From: CAVPEW01 sp963703565 | Lineage (GTDB): Bacteria > Actinomycetota > Acidimicrobiia > Acidimicrobiales > VFJN01 | Assembly (NCBI GenBank): GCA_963703565.1 | Contig: CAVPEW010000036.1 | Location: 1 to 17,562 of the forward strand | Direction of reading: 5' to 3' | Length of the DNA: 17,562 nucleotides | Shown: positions 1 to 8,167 of the stretch, one piece after another | How the letters are laid out: each line of letters begins with the position of its first letter | Position numbering within the stretch: the stretch's first letter is position 1 | Program-made: the position numbers and the translations under genes | Notes under the pieces: generated by a model | The model's database searches: none | What the model saw: only the letters and a program-made list of their open reading frames with translations | Told to the model about the DNA's origin: nothing

Positions 1-613
1 GCCCGAGCGCGGCTTCAGCTACAGGGCCGACGGCCCGCTCGACATGAGGATGGATCCTGCTCGGCCGCTGCGCGCCGACGATCTGGTCAACGGTGCCGAC
101 GCCGCCACCATCGCCGACGTGCTGCGACGGTACGGCGACGAGCGCTTCGCCGGCCGCATCGCGCGGGCGATCGTGGCGGCCCGACCGCTGACGGGCACCG
201 CCCAGCTGGCCGGGGTGGTCCGAGACGCCATCCCCGCACCGGCGCGCCGCCGTGGCGGGAACCCGGCCAAGCGGACGTTCCAGGCGCTGCGCATCGCCGT
301 CAACGACGAGCTCGGGATCCTGCCCGGGGCGCTCGATGCCGCCCTCGGCCAGCTCGAGCCGGGCGGGCGCTGCGTCGTGCTGAGCTACCACTCCGGGGAG
401 GACCGCATCGTCAAGGCCCGCTTCCGCCACCACGCCACCGGCGGATGGAGCGGACCAGCGGAGCTGCCCCCGCCTCCCGACATGGTTCCCACCGTGCGGC
501 TGCTGGGAGCCGGAGGGCGTACACCTGGCGCCGAGGAGCTCGCGGCCAACCCGCGCGCTGCGAGCGCACGCCTGCGCGCCGTCGAGCGGCTGGGACGCGA
601 GGCGGTCCGATGA
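1..613 (+). CDS. rsmH: RsmH (MraW), 16S rRNA m4C1402 methyltransferase, 3' part only
   Basis: The gene enters from the left edge, with reading frame starting at base 2. The first visible residues include GFSYRADGPLDMRMD, which is the family's conserved GFSxxxDGPLDMRMD block, so the SAM-binding N-terminus lies outside the window. Further on come NPAKRTFQALRIAVNDEL and the SYHSGEDRIVK motif near the C-terminus, both family signatures. The enzyme N4-methylates C1402 of 16S rRNA in the ribosomal P site. An ATG at 44 opens a shorter ORF but lies inside the conserved block and is not the start. The TGA stop at 611-613 overlaps the ATG of ftsL (ATGA), so the two are coupled. rsmH at the head of a dcw cluster is the usual arrangement. 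Confidence 0.95.
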   Translation, partial: PERGFSYRADGPLDMRMDPARPLRADDLVNGADAATIADVLRRYGDERFAGRIARAIVAARPLTGTAQLAGVVRDAIPAPARRRGGNPAKRTFQALRIAVNDELGILPGALDAALGQLEPGGRCVVLSYHSGEDRIVKARFRHHATGGWSGPAELPPPPDMVPTVRLLGAGGRTPGAEELAANPRAASARLRAVERLGREAVR

Positions 614-1164
614 GCACGCTGCTCGCTCCCGGACCCGCTAGCGCCCGTGGCCCGGCGCGGTCGGCCTCCCCTTCGCTACCGGGCCGGCCGGCGGGGAGGC
701 CCGGCGTGGGTCCCGCGGTCGCCCCCGCCGAGGCGCCCGGCCAGCCGGCACGCCACCTGCGCGTCGTGGAGGCGCGCCGGAGGCGCTGGCGCCCCTCGCC
801 TCGTGCAGGCCTGGTGGCCACCGCCGCCGTGTTCGTCGCGCTCGTGGCGGTCGCCGTGTGCCAGACGTTGCTGGTGCAGGGCCAGGTGCGACTCGACGGG
901 CTCGACGCCCAGCTCGCCAGCGAGCAGCAGGCCTACCAGCGGCTCCGCCTCGAGGTGGCCCGCCTCGAGGCGCCCGACCGGGTGGTCGCCGCGGCCCGGG
1001 ACCAGCTCGGCATGCTCCCGCCTGAGGACCTCGTCTACCTGTCGCCCACCGAGGCGGTGACCCCCCCTGCTGCTGCCGCCGGTCCCGAGACCGCAGCGCC
1101 GTCCCATGCCGGCGACCAGACCTGGGCCCGCATCAAGCCCCTGCTCGAGAACTCCTCCGGGTGA
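610..1164 (+). CDS. ftsL: FtsL-like septum formation protein, single-pass membrane with coiled coil
   Basis: This is a 184-aa bitopic protein. Residues 1-65 are a Pro/Ala/Arg-rich cytoplasmic tail ending in a basic stretch (EARRRRWRPSPR). A membrane segment follows at about 67-90, then a short heptad-like helix at about 90-122. Next comes APDRVVAAARDQLGMLPPED, the region shared by FtsL and DivIC proteins (P-x-R-(I/V)...AR-x-x-LGM). The C-terminal 40 residues are low complexity. FtsL works with FtsB/DivIC and FtsQ to activate FtsW-FtsI at the septum. The start is the ATG at 610, overlapping the rsmH stop. The neighbours rsmH and ftsI fit ftsL by position. The family is poorly conserved, so naming rests on motif plus location; a DivIC/FtsB-type protein is the alternative. 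Confidence 0.85.
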   Translation: MSTLLAPGPASARGPARSASPSLPGRPAGRPGVGPAVAPAEAPGQPARHLRVVEARRRRWRPSPRAGLVATAAVFVALVAVAVCQTLLVQGQVRLDGLDAQLASEQQAYQRLRLEVARLEAPDRVVAAARDQLGMLPPEDLVYLSPTEAVTPPAAAAGPETAAPSHAGDQTWARIKPLLENSSG

Positions 1165-3182
1165 GCCGACCCCCCGTGGACCGCCGGGCCGGCTCGTCGT
1201 CGCGGCCAGCGCAGAGCGAACGCCGGCCGACGCATAGGGATCGTCCTGCCGAGCGCCCCTCGCGCGGCCCGGGCCATCCCGTCAGGACGGTTCCGGCGCG
1301 TCGCGCGCCTGGACGCAGGCCGGCCACCGTGGTGCGACACCGCCCGGCGCTCGGACACCCTCGCGCCGATCGCCGACCCCCGAGGCATCGGCTGGGGGTC
1401 CTGCTGGTGGTGCTGCTGGTGGCATCGGGCCTGGTGGTGGCGCGCCTCGTGCAGCTCCAGCTGCTCTCGGGCGACCGCTACGTCGCCTACGGCCGATCCC
1501 AGGTCACGCGCACCATCGCCATGCCCGCTGAGCGGGGCACGATCTTCGACCGCAACGGCGACGACCTCGCCGTGTCGATCCCCCAGCGCACGGTGTGGGC
1601 GGATCCGGCCCGGGTCGCGGACCCGCAGGCGACCGCGGCGAAGCTGGCGCCGCTGTTGGACGTGCAGGTCGCCCCGCTGGCCGCACAGCTCTCCGCGAAG
1701 GACCGGCGGTTCACGTACCTGGCGCGCCGTGTCCCCGACGAGGTCGCCGCTCGGGTGGCCGGATCCATCGAGCGAGAGGAGCTGGCCGGCATCCACCTGC
1801 TCGACGAGCCCAAGCGGTTCGCTCCCTCGGGCGACCTGGGGCGTGCCGTGCTGGGACAGGTCGGCGTCGACGGCGAGGGTCTGTCGGGGCTGGAGGCACA
1901 GTACGACTCCATCCTGAGCGGCTCGGCCGGCCGACTGGTGCTCGAGCGGGATCCCTCCGGCCGGACGATCCCCGGCGGCGTCGAGGAGCGGACCGACTCC
2001 AGGCGTGGCGACGACCTGGTGCTGACGATCGACCGTTCCATGCAGTTCGAGACCGAGCGGGCCCTCGCAGCGCAGATCGACGCCAAGCGAGCCGAGGGCG
2101 GCGTCGCCATCGTCAGCCGCCCGGCCACCGGGGAGATCCTGGCGATGGCCGACATGCGCCGGGACAGCGACACCGGAGAGGTCACCGCTAGCGCCAACAA
2201 CCTGGCCCTGACCGCGGTCTACGAGCCCGGCTCGGTGAACAAGGTCATCACCCTCGCCGCGGCGATCGAGGAGGGCCTGGTGGAGCCCACCACCGAGATC
2301 GTGGTGCCGGATCGGCTGCAGGTCTCCGACCACGAGTTCTCGGATCACGATCCGCATCCCACCGAAGCGTGGTCGGTCACCCGCATCCTGACCGAGTCCT
2401 CCAACATCGGCACCATCAAGGTCGCCCAGATGCTCGGTGCCGAGCGGGTCGACCGGTACCTGCGAGCGTTCGGGTTCGGGTCGCGCACGGGCCTCGGGTT
2501 CCCCAACGAGACCGCCGGGCTGATGCGCAGCGGTGAGTGGTGGGGCACCGACATCGGATCGATCCCGATCGGCCAGGGCATCGGCGTGACCGCCATGCAG
2601 ATGCTGGCCGCCTACAACGTGTTGGCCAACGACGGCAGCTACGTGCCCCCCCGTCTGGTCCTGGCCAGGGTGGACGCCAGCGGGGCGCGTCGCGACCTGC
2701 CTGCGGTGCGGGCCCACCGGGTCGTGTCGTCGGACACGGCCGCCAAGTTGCGCGACATGCTCGTCAACGTGGTGGCCGAGGGCACCGGTGCCCGCGGTGG
2801 CATCACCGGCTACGACGTTGCCGGCAAGACCGGCACAGCCCGCAAGCCCCAGCCCTCCGGGGGCTACCGCGACGAGGCGGGCAACTACGACTACGTCGCC
2901 ACCTTCACCGGCTTCGTGCCCGCCCAACGACCCGAGCTGTCGATCATCGTGGTGATCGACGAGCCATCCGGCGACATCTACGGTGGCTCGGTGGCCGCGC
3001 CGGTCTTCGCCGACATCGCCCAGTACGGGCTCCGGCTGTTCCGGGTCCCGCCGCCGTTCATCGAGTCGGCGCCGGCGCCTCACACCGCCGCCGCCGGCGC
3101 GGAGGCTGCCGCTGCGCTGGCTCCGCCGGCCAAGGTCAGGGCCCGGCCCACCACCGCCCCCGAACCGACCGCGGCCGGCTGA
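1161..3182 (+). CDS. ftsI: FtsI/PBP3-type class B penicillin-binding protein (septal transpeptidase)
   Basis: This 673-aa protein cross-links septal peptidoglycan in partnership with FtsW. A strongly basic, Pro/Arg-rich cytoplasmic tail of about 77 residues precedes one membrane anchor at about 78-98. The dimerisation (non-catalytic) domain follows and includes RGTIFDRNGDDLA at about 125-137. The transpeptidase domain shows all three active-site motifs: SVNK with Ser358 and Lys361, SSN at 413-415, and KTG at 556-558. There is no PASTA domain; the tail from about 635 is Ala/Pro-rich. The start is GTG at 1161, overlapping the ftsL stop (GTGA). The long basic N-tail is conspicuous but tails of this kind occur in actinobacterial FtsI. 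Confidence 0.96.
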   Translation: MSRPPVDRRAGSSSRPAQSERRPTHRDRPAERPSRGPGHPVRTVPARRAPGRRPATVVRHRPALGHPRADRRPPRHRLGVLLVVLLVASGLVVARLVQLQLLSGDRYVAYGRSQVTRTIAMPAERGTIFDRNGDDLAVSIPQRTVWADPARVADPQATAAKLAPLLDVQVAPLAAQLSAKDRRFTYLARRVPDEVAARVAGSIEREELAGIHLLDEPKRFAPSGDLGRAVLGQVGVDGEGLSGLEAQYDSILSGSAGRLVLERDPSGRTIPGGVEERTDSRRGDDLVLTIDRSMQFETERALAAQIDAKRAEGGVAIVSRPATGEILAMADMRRDSDTGEVTASANNLALTAVYEPGSVNKVITLAAAIEEGLVEPTTEIVVPDRLQVSDHEFSDHDPHPTEAWSVTRILTESSNIGTIKVAQMLGAERVDRYLRAFGFGSRTGLGFPNETAGLMRSGEWWGTDIGSIPIGQGIGVTAMQMLAAYNVLANDGSYVPPRLVLARVDASGARRDLPAVRAHRVVSSDTAAKLRDMLVNVVAEGTGARGGITGYDVAGKTGTARKPQPSGGYRDEAGNYDYVATFTGFVPAQRPELSIIVVIDEPSGDIYGGSVAAPVFADIAQYGLRLFRVPPPFIESAPAPHTAAAGAEAAAALAPPAKVRARPTTAPEPTAAG

Positions 3183-3184
3183 GC

Positions 3185-4618
3185 GTGCGGTTGGGTCCGC
3201 TGCTGGCGGCCGCGGCCGAGCTCGGCGCGGAGCCGTTCACGGCGCCGACGAGCGCCGCCGAGGGGCTCGAGGTCAATGGTGTGACACACCGCACCGACGC
3301 CGTGGGGGCAGGCTGGTTGTACTGCTGCGTGCCTGGCGCGACCGTCGACGGCCACAACCTCGCGCCCGCCGCGCTCGCCGCAGGCGCGGTGGCGCTGGTG
3401 GTCGAGCGGCCGCTCGGGCTGGGTGCGCCCGAGGTGCGGGTGCGCTCCACCCGCCGGGTGCTGGGTCCGCTGTCGGCGGCTTTTTGGGGCGAGCCGTCCA
3501 AGGACATGCGCGTCGTGGGGATCACGGGGACCGCCGGCAAGACCACCACGGCGCACCTGATCGGCGCGGTCCTGGAGGCCCACGGGTGGTCGACCGCGGT
3601 GCTCGGCAGCCTCTCGGGTGAGCGCACGACCCCGGAGGCACCCGACCTGCAGGCTCGCCTGGCGGCCGAGCGCGACGCGGGTCGGCTGGCGGTGGCGATG
3701 GAGGTCTCGTCGCACGCGCTCGCCCTGGATCGCGTGCGCTCGATGCGCTTCGCCCTGGGCGTGTTCACCAACCTCGGCCACGACCACCTCGACTTCCATG
3801 CCGACCTCGACGACTACTTCGAGGCGAAGGCACGCCTGTTCACCCCGGAGCTGACCGAGCGAGCGGTGGTGAACCTCGACGATCCCCGCGGCCGTGAGCT
3901 GGCCCGCCGCGCCGTCGTGCCCACCGTGGGCTTCTCGATGGACGACGTCGATGGCCTCGAGATCGGCGCCGGGTCGTCACGCTTTCGGTGGCGGGGCCAG
4001 GAGGTGCTGCTGCCTCTGGGCGGACGCTTCAACGTGGCCAACGCGCTGGCGGCCGCCACCGCGGCCGGCGAGCTCGGGGTGCCCCCGACCTCGATCGCGG
4101 CCGGCCTGGCCTCGGCACCACCCGTTCCGGGTCGCTGGCAGGCGGTCTCGGTGGGCCAGCCCTTCGCCGTCCTCGTGGACTACTCGCACAAGCCCGAAGC
4201 CCTCGCCCAGGCGCTGGGCGCCGCTCGTGAGGTGGCCGGAGACCGCGGAGCGGTCAGCGTCGTGTTCGGGGCGGGGGGCGAGCGCGACCGCGCCAAGCGC
4301 CCTGCGATGGGCGCGGTCGCGGCGCGTCTGGCCGACCATGTCTGGTTGACCACGGACAACCCGCGCCACGAGGACCCCGCCGACATCGCCGCCGAGGTGG
4401 CCGCCGGCATCCCCGAAGGGGCCGACCTGCAGGTCGAGCTCGACCGGGCCACCGCGATCGGAGCGGCGGTGGCGCGGGCGCGACCCGGTGACGTGGTGGT
4501 CATCGCCGGCCGCGGGCACGAGACGGTCCAGGACCGCGGCGAGACCAGCATCGCGCTCGACGATCGGGACGTGGCGCTCGACGCCCTACGCCGACGAGCG
4601 AGGTCCGGGTCGTGGTAG
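3185..4618 (+). CDS. murE: MurE, UDP-MurNAc-L-Ala-D-Glu:meso-diaminopimelate ligase
   Basis: This 477-aa cytoplasmic ATP-dependent ligase adds the third stem-peptide residue. The Mur-ligase P-loop is GITGTAGKTTT (residues 112-122), with Ala where many MurE have Asn. Other family marks are TTPEAPDLQ (148-156), EVSSHAL (173-179), DHLDFH, YFEAKARLF with the likely carbamylated Lys215, and NVANALAA. DNPR at 391-394 is the meso-diaminopimelate recognition motif, and AGRGHE at 441-446 follows. This predicts DAP-type, not lysine-type, peptidoglycan. GTG 3185 is 2 nt after the ftsI stop; the open frame extends further upstream but only as an out-of-frame shadow of ftsI. The 3' end overlaps mraY by 7 nt, leaving no space for murF. 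Confidence 0.95.
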   Translation: MRLGPLLAAAAELGAEPFTAPTSAAEGLEVNGVTHRTDAVGAGWLYCCVPGATVDGHNLAPAALAAGAVALVVERPLGLGAPEVRVRSTRRVLGPLSAAFWGEPSKDMRVVGITGTAGKTTTAHLIGAVLEAHGWSTAVLGSLSGERTTPEAPDLQARLAAERDAGRLAVAMEVSSHALALDRVRSMRFALGVFTNLGHDHLDFHADLDDYFEAKARLFTPELTERAVVNLDDPRGRELARRAVVPTVGFSMDDVDGLEIGAGSSRFRWRGQEVLLPLGGRFNVANALAAATAAGELGVPPTSIAAGLASAPPVPGRWQAVSVGQPFAVLVDYSHKPEALAQALGAAREVAGDRGAVSVVFGAGGERDRAKRPAMGAVAARLADHVWLTTDNPRHEDPADIAAEVAAGIPEGADLQVELDRATAIGAAVARARPGDVVVIAGRGHETVQDRGETSIALDDRDVALDALRRRARSGSW

Positions 4619-5646
4619 CTCTCCTGCTGGCCGGGGCCACCGCCATGGTCGTGTCACTCGCGGGGACCCGCCTGCTCATCGACTGGCTGACCAGCCGGCA
4701 CGTCGGACAACCGATCCACGAGGACGTCCCCGCCGGGCACATCGTCAAGGCGGGGACGCCCACGATGGGAGGGGTCGCGATCGTGTTGGCGACCGTCGCC
4801 GGGTACCTCGTGGCCCACCTGCGACCGAACGTGTTGTTCACCCGCACCGGTGTGCTCGTGCTCGCGTGCATCGCGGGCGCCGGTCTGGTCGGCCTGCTCG
4901 ACGACTGGATCAAGGTCTCCCAGGAGCGAAACATCGGTCTGTCCAAGCGCGCCAAGACCGCAGGCCTGCTCGTCGTCGCCGTCACCTTCGCCGTGGCCAC
5001 GGTGCAGTGGACCGACGTGGAGACCACGCTGTCGTTCACCCGCTGGAACAGCCCCGGTTGGGAGCTGGGCGGTGTGGGGTGGTGCGTCTGGGCGGTGCTG
5101 CTCATATACGCCACGACCAACGGTGTGAACCTCACCGACGGCCTCGACGGCCTCGCCGGCGGCTCGGCCCTGTACTCGTTCGCCTGCCTCACCGTGGTCG
5201 GCTTCTGGGCCTTCCGGCACTTCGACACCTACCGTGTCAACCACGCGCTCGACCTGGCGGTGATCGCGGCCGCGATGCTCGGGGCCTGCGCGGGGTTCCT
5301 GTGGTGGAACGCCCCCCCCGCTCGGATCTTCATGGGCGACACCGGCTCCCTGGCGTTGGGCGCGGCGCTCGCCACGCTCGCGCTGACGCTGAACGTGCAC
5401 CTGCTGCTGCCGGTGATCGGCGCTCTGTACGTGTTCGAGACGCTGTCGGTGATCGTGCAGGTCGGTACGTTCCGCCTGTTCGGTCGCCGGGTCCTGCGCA
5501 TGGCTCCGGTCCATCACCACTTCGAGCTCGGAGGCTGGCCCGAGACCACCGTCATCATCCGCTTCTGGCTCCTGGCTGCTATGGCCACCGCCGTCGCCCT
5601 CGGCGTCTTCTACACCGACTTCGTGGGCACCGGAGGCGTCGATTGA
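4612..5646 (+). CDS. mraY: MraY, phospho-MurNAc-pentapeptide transferase
   Basis: This 344-aa polytopic membrane enzyme transfers phospho-MurNAc-pentapeptide from UDP to undecaprenyl phosphate, making lipid I. Diagnostic motifs are present in order: HIVKAGTPTMGG (43-54), LLDDW with Asp97-Asp98, NGVNLTDGLDGLA (170-182) with the conserved Asp residues, ARIFMGDTGS (237-246), and the cytoplasmic APVHHHFE loop (298-305). Length is typical. About ten hydrophobic segments are visible. GTG at 4612 overlaps the murE end by 7 nt, and the TGA overlaps the murD TTG. Its direct neighbour is murE, not murF, although MurF supplies its substrate. Confidence 0.97.
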   Translation: MVALLLAGATAMVVSLAGTRLLIDWLTSRHVGQPIHEDVPAGHIVKAGTPTMGGVAIVLATVAGYLVAHLRPNVLFTRTGVLVLACIAGAGLVGLLDDWIKVSQERNIGLSKRAKTAGLLVVAVTFAVATVQWTDVETTLSFTRWNSPGWELGGVGWCVWAVLLIYATTNGVNLTDGLDGLAGGSALYSFACLTVVGFWAFRHFDTYRVNHALDLAVIAAAMLGACAGFLWWNAPPARIFMGDTGSLALGAALATLALTLNVHLLLPVIGALYVFETLSVIVQVGTFRLFGRRVLRMAPVHHHFELGGWPETTVIIRFWLLAAMATAVALGVFYTDFVGTGGVD

Positions 5647-6983
5647 CCGCCGGGGAGGGCCTGTACCTGGTGGTCGGCCTCGGCGTGACCGGCCAGGCGG
5701 TGATCGAGGCGCTCGCGGGCCACGGCCTGGGTTGCGTCGTCGTCGACGACGCCGCGCGCCCGGGAGCGGCCGAGCGGGCGGAGGCGCTGGGCGCGAGGGT
5801 GGTGGTGCGCCCGGAGCCTGCCGAGCTCGCCCGGCTGGTCGCCACCAGCGCGGCGGTCATCCCCAGTCCGGGGGTGCCCGATCACCATCCGGTGCATCAC
5901 TTGGCCGGTCGCGACGGGGTCCCGGTCCTGTCCGAGTTCGATCTCGCTGCCCGCTGGGACGACCGCCCGCTGCTCGCGGTGACCGGCACCAACGGCAAGA
6001 CGACGGTCACGACCCTGGTCACCGACATGCTCGAACGCTCGGGGGTGAGGGCGGCGGCGGTCGGCAACACCGAGCTGCCCCTCGTGGCAGCGATCGGCGA
6101 TGCCGCCGTGGAGGTGTTCGTGGTGGAGGCCTCCTCGTTCCGCCTGGCTCGCTCGCTGCGATTCGCGCCGGCGGTGGGGACCTGGTTGAACTTCGCCCCC
6201 GATCACCTCGACAACCACCGCGACATGGCCGGCTACGAGGCGGCCAAGGCCCGCCTGTGGGCCGACCAGAGATCCGACCAGGTGGCGATCGGCAACCTCG
6301 ACGACGACGTGGTCAGAGCTCACCTGGCCCGGGCGACGGCCCGCCATGTCACCTTCTCCACCCGGGCACGTGCCGACCACGAGCTGAGGGGGACGACCCT
6401 GGTCAGCGACGGCGACGAGGTGCTGGACACAGCGGACCTCCCCCGGGCGATGCCCCACGACGTGGCCAACGCCCTGGCGGCCATCGCCACCGCCCGCCAC
6501 GGCGGTGCCCGCCTCGACGCGATGGCGGCCACGTTGGCGGGTTTCGTCGGGCTCCCCCATCGGGTGAGCGTGGTCGGCGAGGCTGGGGGGGTGCGCTTCG
6601 TGGACGACTCCAAGGCCACCGTGCCCCACGCCACGTTGGCCGCGCTCGCCGCGTTCGAATCGGTCGTGCTGATCGCCGGGGGCCGCAACAAGGGGCTCGA
6701 CCTCACCGCTCTTCGTGACGGGGCCGACCACGTCCGGGCCGTGGTGGCCATCGGCGAGGCAACCGACGAGGTCATCGCTGCGTTCGAGGGCATTCGCCCG
6801 GTCGAGTCCGTGCCCGACATGGATGCCGCTGTGGGGGCAGCCACCTCCTTGGCCCGATCGGGTGACGTCGTGCTGCTCTCGCCGGGCTGCGCCAGCTTCG
6901 ACGCCTACCGTGACTACGCCCAGCGTGGCGACGACTTCGTCCGCGCCGTTCGGGCCCTGGTCGCTGCGGGGGATCGCCCTTGA
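5643..6983 (+). CDS. murD: MurD, UDP-MurNAc-L-alanine:D-glutamate ligase
   Basis: This 446-aa cytoplasmic Mur ligase adds D-Glu to UDP-MurNAc-L-Ala. The N-terminal Rossmann-like domain has VGLGVTG (11-17). The ATP loop is TGTNGKTT (114-121). NFAPDHLDNH, FVDDSKATVPHATLAAL, IAGGRNKGLD and the C-terminal SPGCASFDAYRDYAQRGDDF are all MurD-specific blocks. The start is TTG at 5643, overlapping the mraY TGA in a TTGA. The open frame continues far upstream, but that part is a shadow of mraY and lacks MurD homology. The end overlaps ftsW by another TTGA. Both length and motif spacing are normal. Confidence 0.96.
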   Translation: MTAGEGLYLVVGLGVTGQAVIEALAGHGLGCVVVDDAARPGAAERAEALGARVVVRPEPAELARLVATSAAVIPSPGVPDHHPVHHLAGRDGVPVLSEFDLAARWDDRPLLAVTGTNGKTTVTTLVTDMLERSGVRAAAVGNTELPLVAAIGDAAVEVFVVEASSFRLARSLRFAPAVGTWLNFAPDHLDNHRDMAGYEAAKARLWADQRSDQVAIGNLDDDVVRAHLARATARHVTFSTRARADHELRGTTLVSDGDEVLDTADLPRAMPHDVANALAAIATARHGGARLDAMAATLAGFVGLPHRVSVVGEAGGVRFVDDSKATVPHATLAALAAFESVVLIAGGRNKGLDLTALRDGADHVRAVVAIGEATDEVIAAFEGIRPVESVPDMDAAVGAATSLARSGDVVLLSPGCASFDAYRDYAQRGDDFVRAVRALVAAGDRP

Positions 6984-8167
6984 CCCCGGCTCGACCTCCC
7001 CGTGCCGGCAGGCGGCAGCCCGGTTGGACCAGCAACGCGGTGGTCCTGGCCTTGCTGGTCGTCGCCATGAACCTCCTCGGCCTGGTCATGGTGATGTCGG
7101 CGTCGTCGGTAGTCGCCCTCGACGAGTTCGGGTCGTCGTGGTACGTCGCTGCGCGCCAGGCGTTGTGGGTGGTGGCGGGTCTCGGGGCAGCGGTGGTGGT
7201 GGTGGGGGTCGACTACCACCGCTGGGCGCGGTGGGCGAAGCCGCTCCTGGTCGCCTCGGTCGTCCTGCTCGCCGCGGTCCTGGTGCCCGGAGTGGGCATG
7301 GAGGTCAACGGCGCGAGCCGCTGGCTCGGCTACGGTCCTCTCTCGCTGCAGCCCTCGGAGCTGGCCAAGCTGGCCGTGCTGGTGTGGTGCGCCGAGCTGT
7401 TGTCGCGGCGGGCGGCGTGGATAGACGACGTGCGCCTGACGCTGGTTCCCGTGAGCGTCGTGTTCGGTGGGGTGGCGATGCTGCTCATGCTCCAGCCGAA
7501 CCTGGGCACCACCTTGGTGACCGGTGCGATCGTGCTTTGCCTGCTCTACCTGGCCGGCACGCGCCTGGGCCCGCTCAGCGCGCTCGGGTTGGGCGGTGCG
7601 GCGGTGTCCGCCGCGCTGGCCCTCGGTGCGAGCTACCGGCGCGAGCGCGTGCTGGCCTTCCTGGACCCGTGGAACGATCCCCGCGACATCGGCTACCAGA
7701 CCATCCAGTCCCTCGTGGGCCTCGCCTCGGGTGGAGCCGCTGGCACGGGGCTGGGCGAGAGCAGGGCCAAGTGGGGGTTCCTGCCATACGCCCACACCGA
7801 CTTCATCTACGCCATCATCGGCGAGGAGCTCGGGCTGCTCGGCACGGTGACGGTGATGGCCGGCTTCGCCCTCGTCGCCGTGTTCGGCGTCCGCACGGCG
7901 CTGGCGGCACCGGACCGCCTGGGGATGCTGCTGGCAGGAGGCATCACCGCCTGGTTCGTGGTCCAGGCATTCGTGAACATCGGTGCGGTGATCGCCATCT
8001 TGCCCATCACCGGGGTCCCCCTTCCCTTCGTCTCCTACGGAGGGTCCTCGCTGGTGTTCTCGATGGTCGGAGCGGGGATCCTCTGCAACGTCGCTCGTCA
8101 GCAGAAGCCGAGGCCGGCCGAGACCCGCGGAGCCGTCCCGGCGGCGAGCCCTGCCGGTGCGCGGTGA
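6980..8167 (+). CDS. ftsW: FtsW, SEDS-family septal peptidoglycan glycosyltransferase
   Basis: This 395-aa polytopic protein has about ten hydrophobic segments. FtsW polymerises lipid II at the septum as partner of FtsI. Signatures are NGASRWLGYGPLSLQPSELAK (about 110-130), LQPNLGTT, FLDPWNDPRDIGYQ, KWGFLPYAHTDFIYAIIGEELG (which includes the conserved HTD catalytic region) and PLPFVSYGGSS near the C-terminus. The C-tail of about 30 residues is Pro/Ala/Arg-rich and cytoplasmic. TTG 6980 overlaps the murD stop (TTGA). RodA is a SEDS relative with similar motifs, but placement between murD and murG favours FtsW. Confidence 0.95.
   Translation: MTPARPPRAGRRQPGWTSNAVVLALLVVAMNLLGLVMVMSASSVVALDEFGSSWYVAARQALWVVAGLGAAVVVVGVDYHRWARWAKPLLVASVVLLAAVLVPGVGMEVNGASRWLGYGPLSLQPSELAKLAVLVWCAELLSRRAAWIDDVRLTLVPVSVVFGGVAMLLMLQPNLGTTLVTGAIVLCLLYLAGTRLGPLSALGLGGAAVSAALALGASYRRERVLAFLDPWNDPRDIGYQTIQSLVGLASGGAAGTGLGESRAKWGFLPYAHTDFIYAIIGEELGLLGTVTVMAGFALVAVFGVRTALAAPDRLGMLLAGGITAWFVVQAFVNIGAVIAILPITGVPLPFVSYGGSSLVFSMVGAGILCNVARQQKPRPAETRGAVPAASPAGAR

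Noticed and set aside
44..46. ATG 44 as the true start of rsmH
   Set aside because: It falls within the conserved DGPLDMRMD block, so the gene clearly begins upstream of the window.
1035..3083. Minus-strand open frame of 682 codons opposite ftsI, and a similar 474-codon one opposite ftsZ/pgeF (12892-14316)
   Set aside because: They are mirror images of strongly supported + strand genes in very high G+C DNA, where stop codons are rare on the opposite strand. Their Arg/Gly/His-rich translations show no recognisable family.
2537..3184. Upstream extension of the murE frame through the end of ftsI; likewise the frames ahead of murD, murG, murC, yggS and ftsQ
   Set aside because: The extra N-terminal sequence is an out-of-frame shadow of the preceding gene and lacks family similarity. 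Stop/start overlaps give natural starts.
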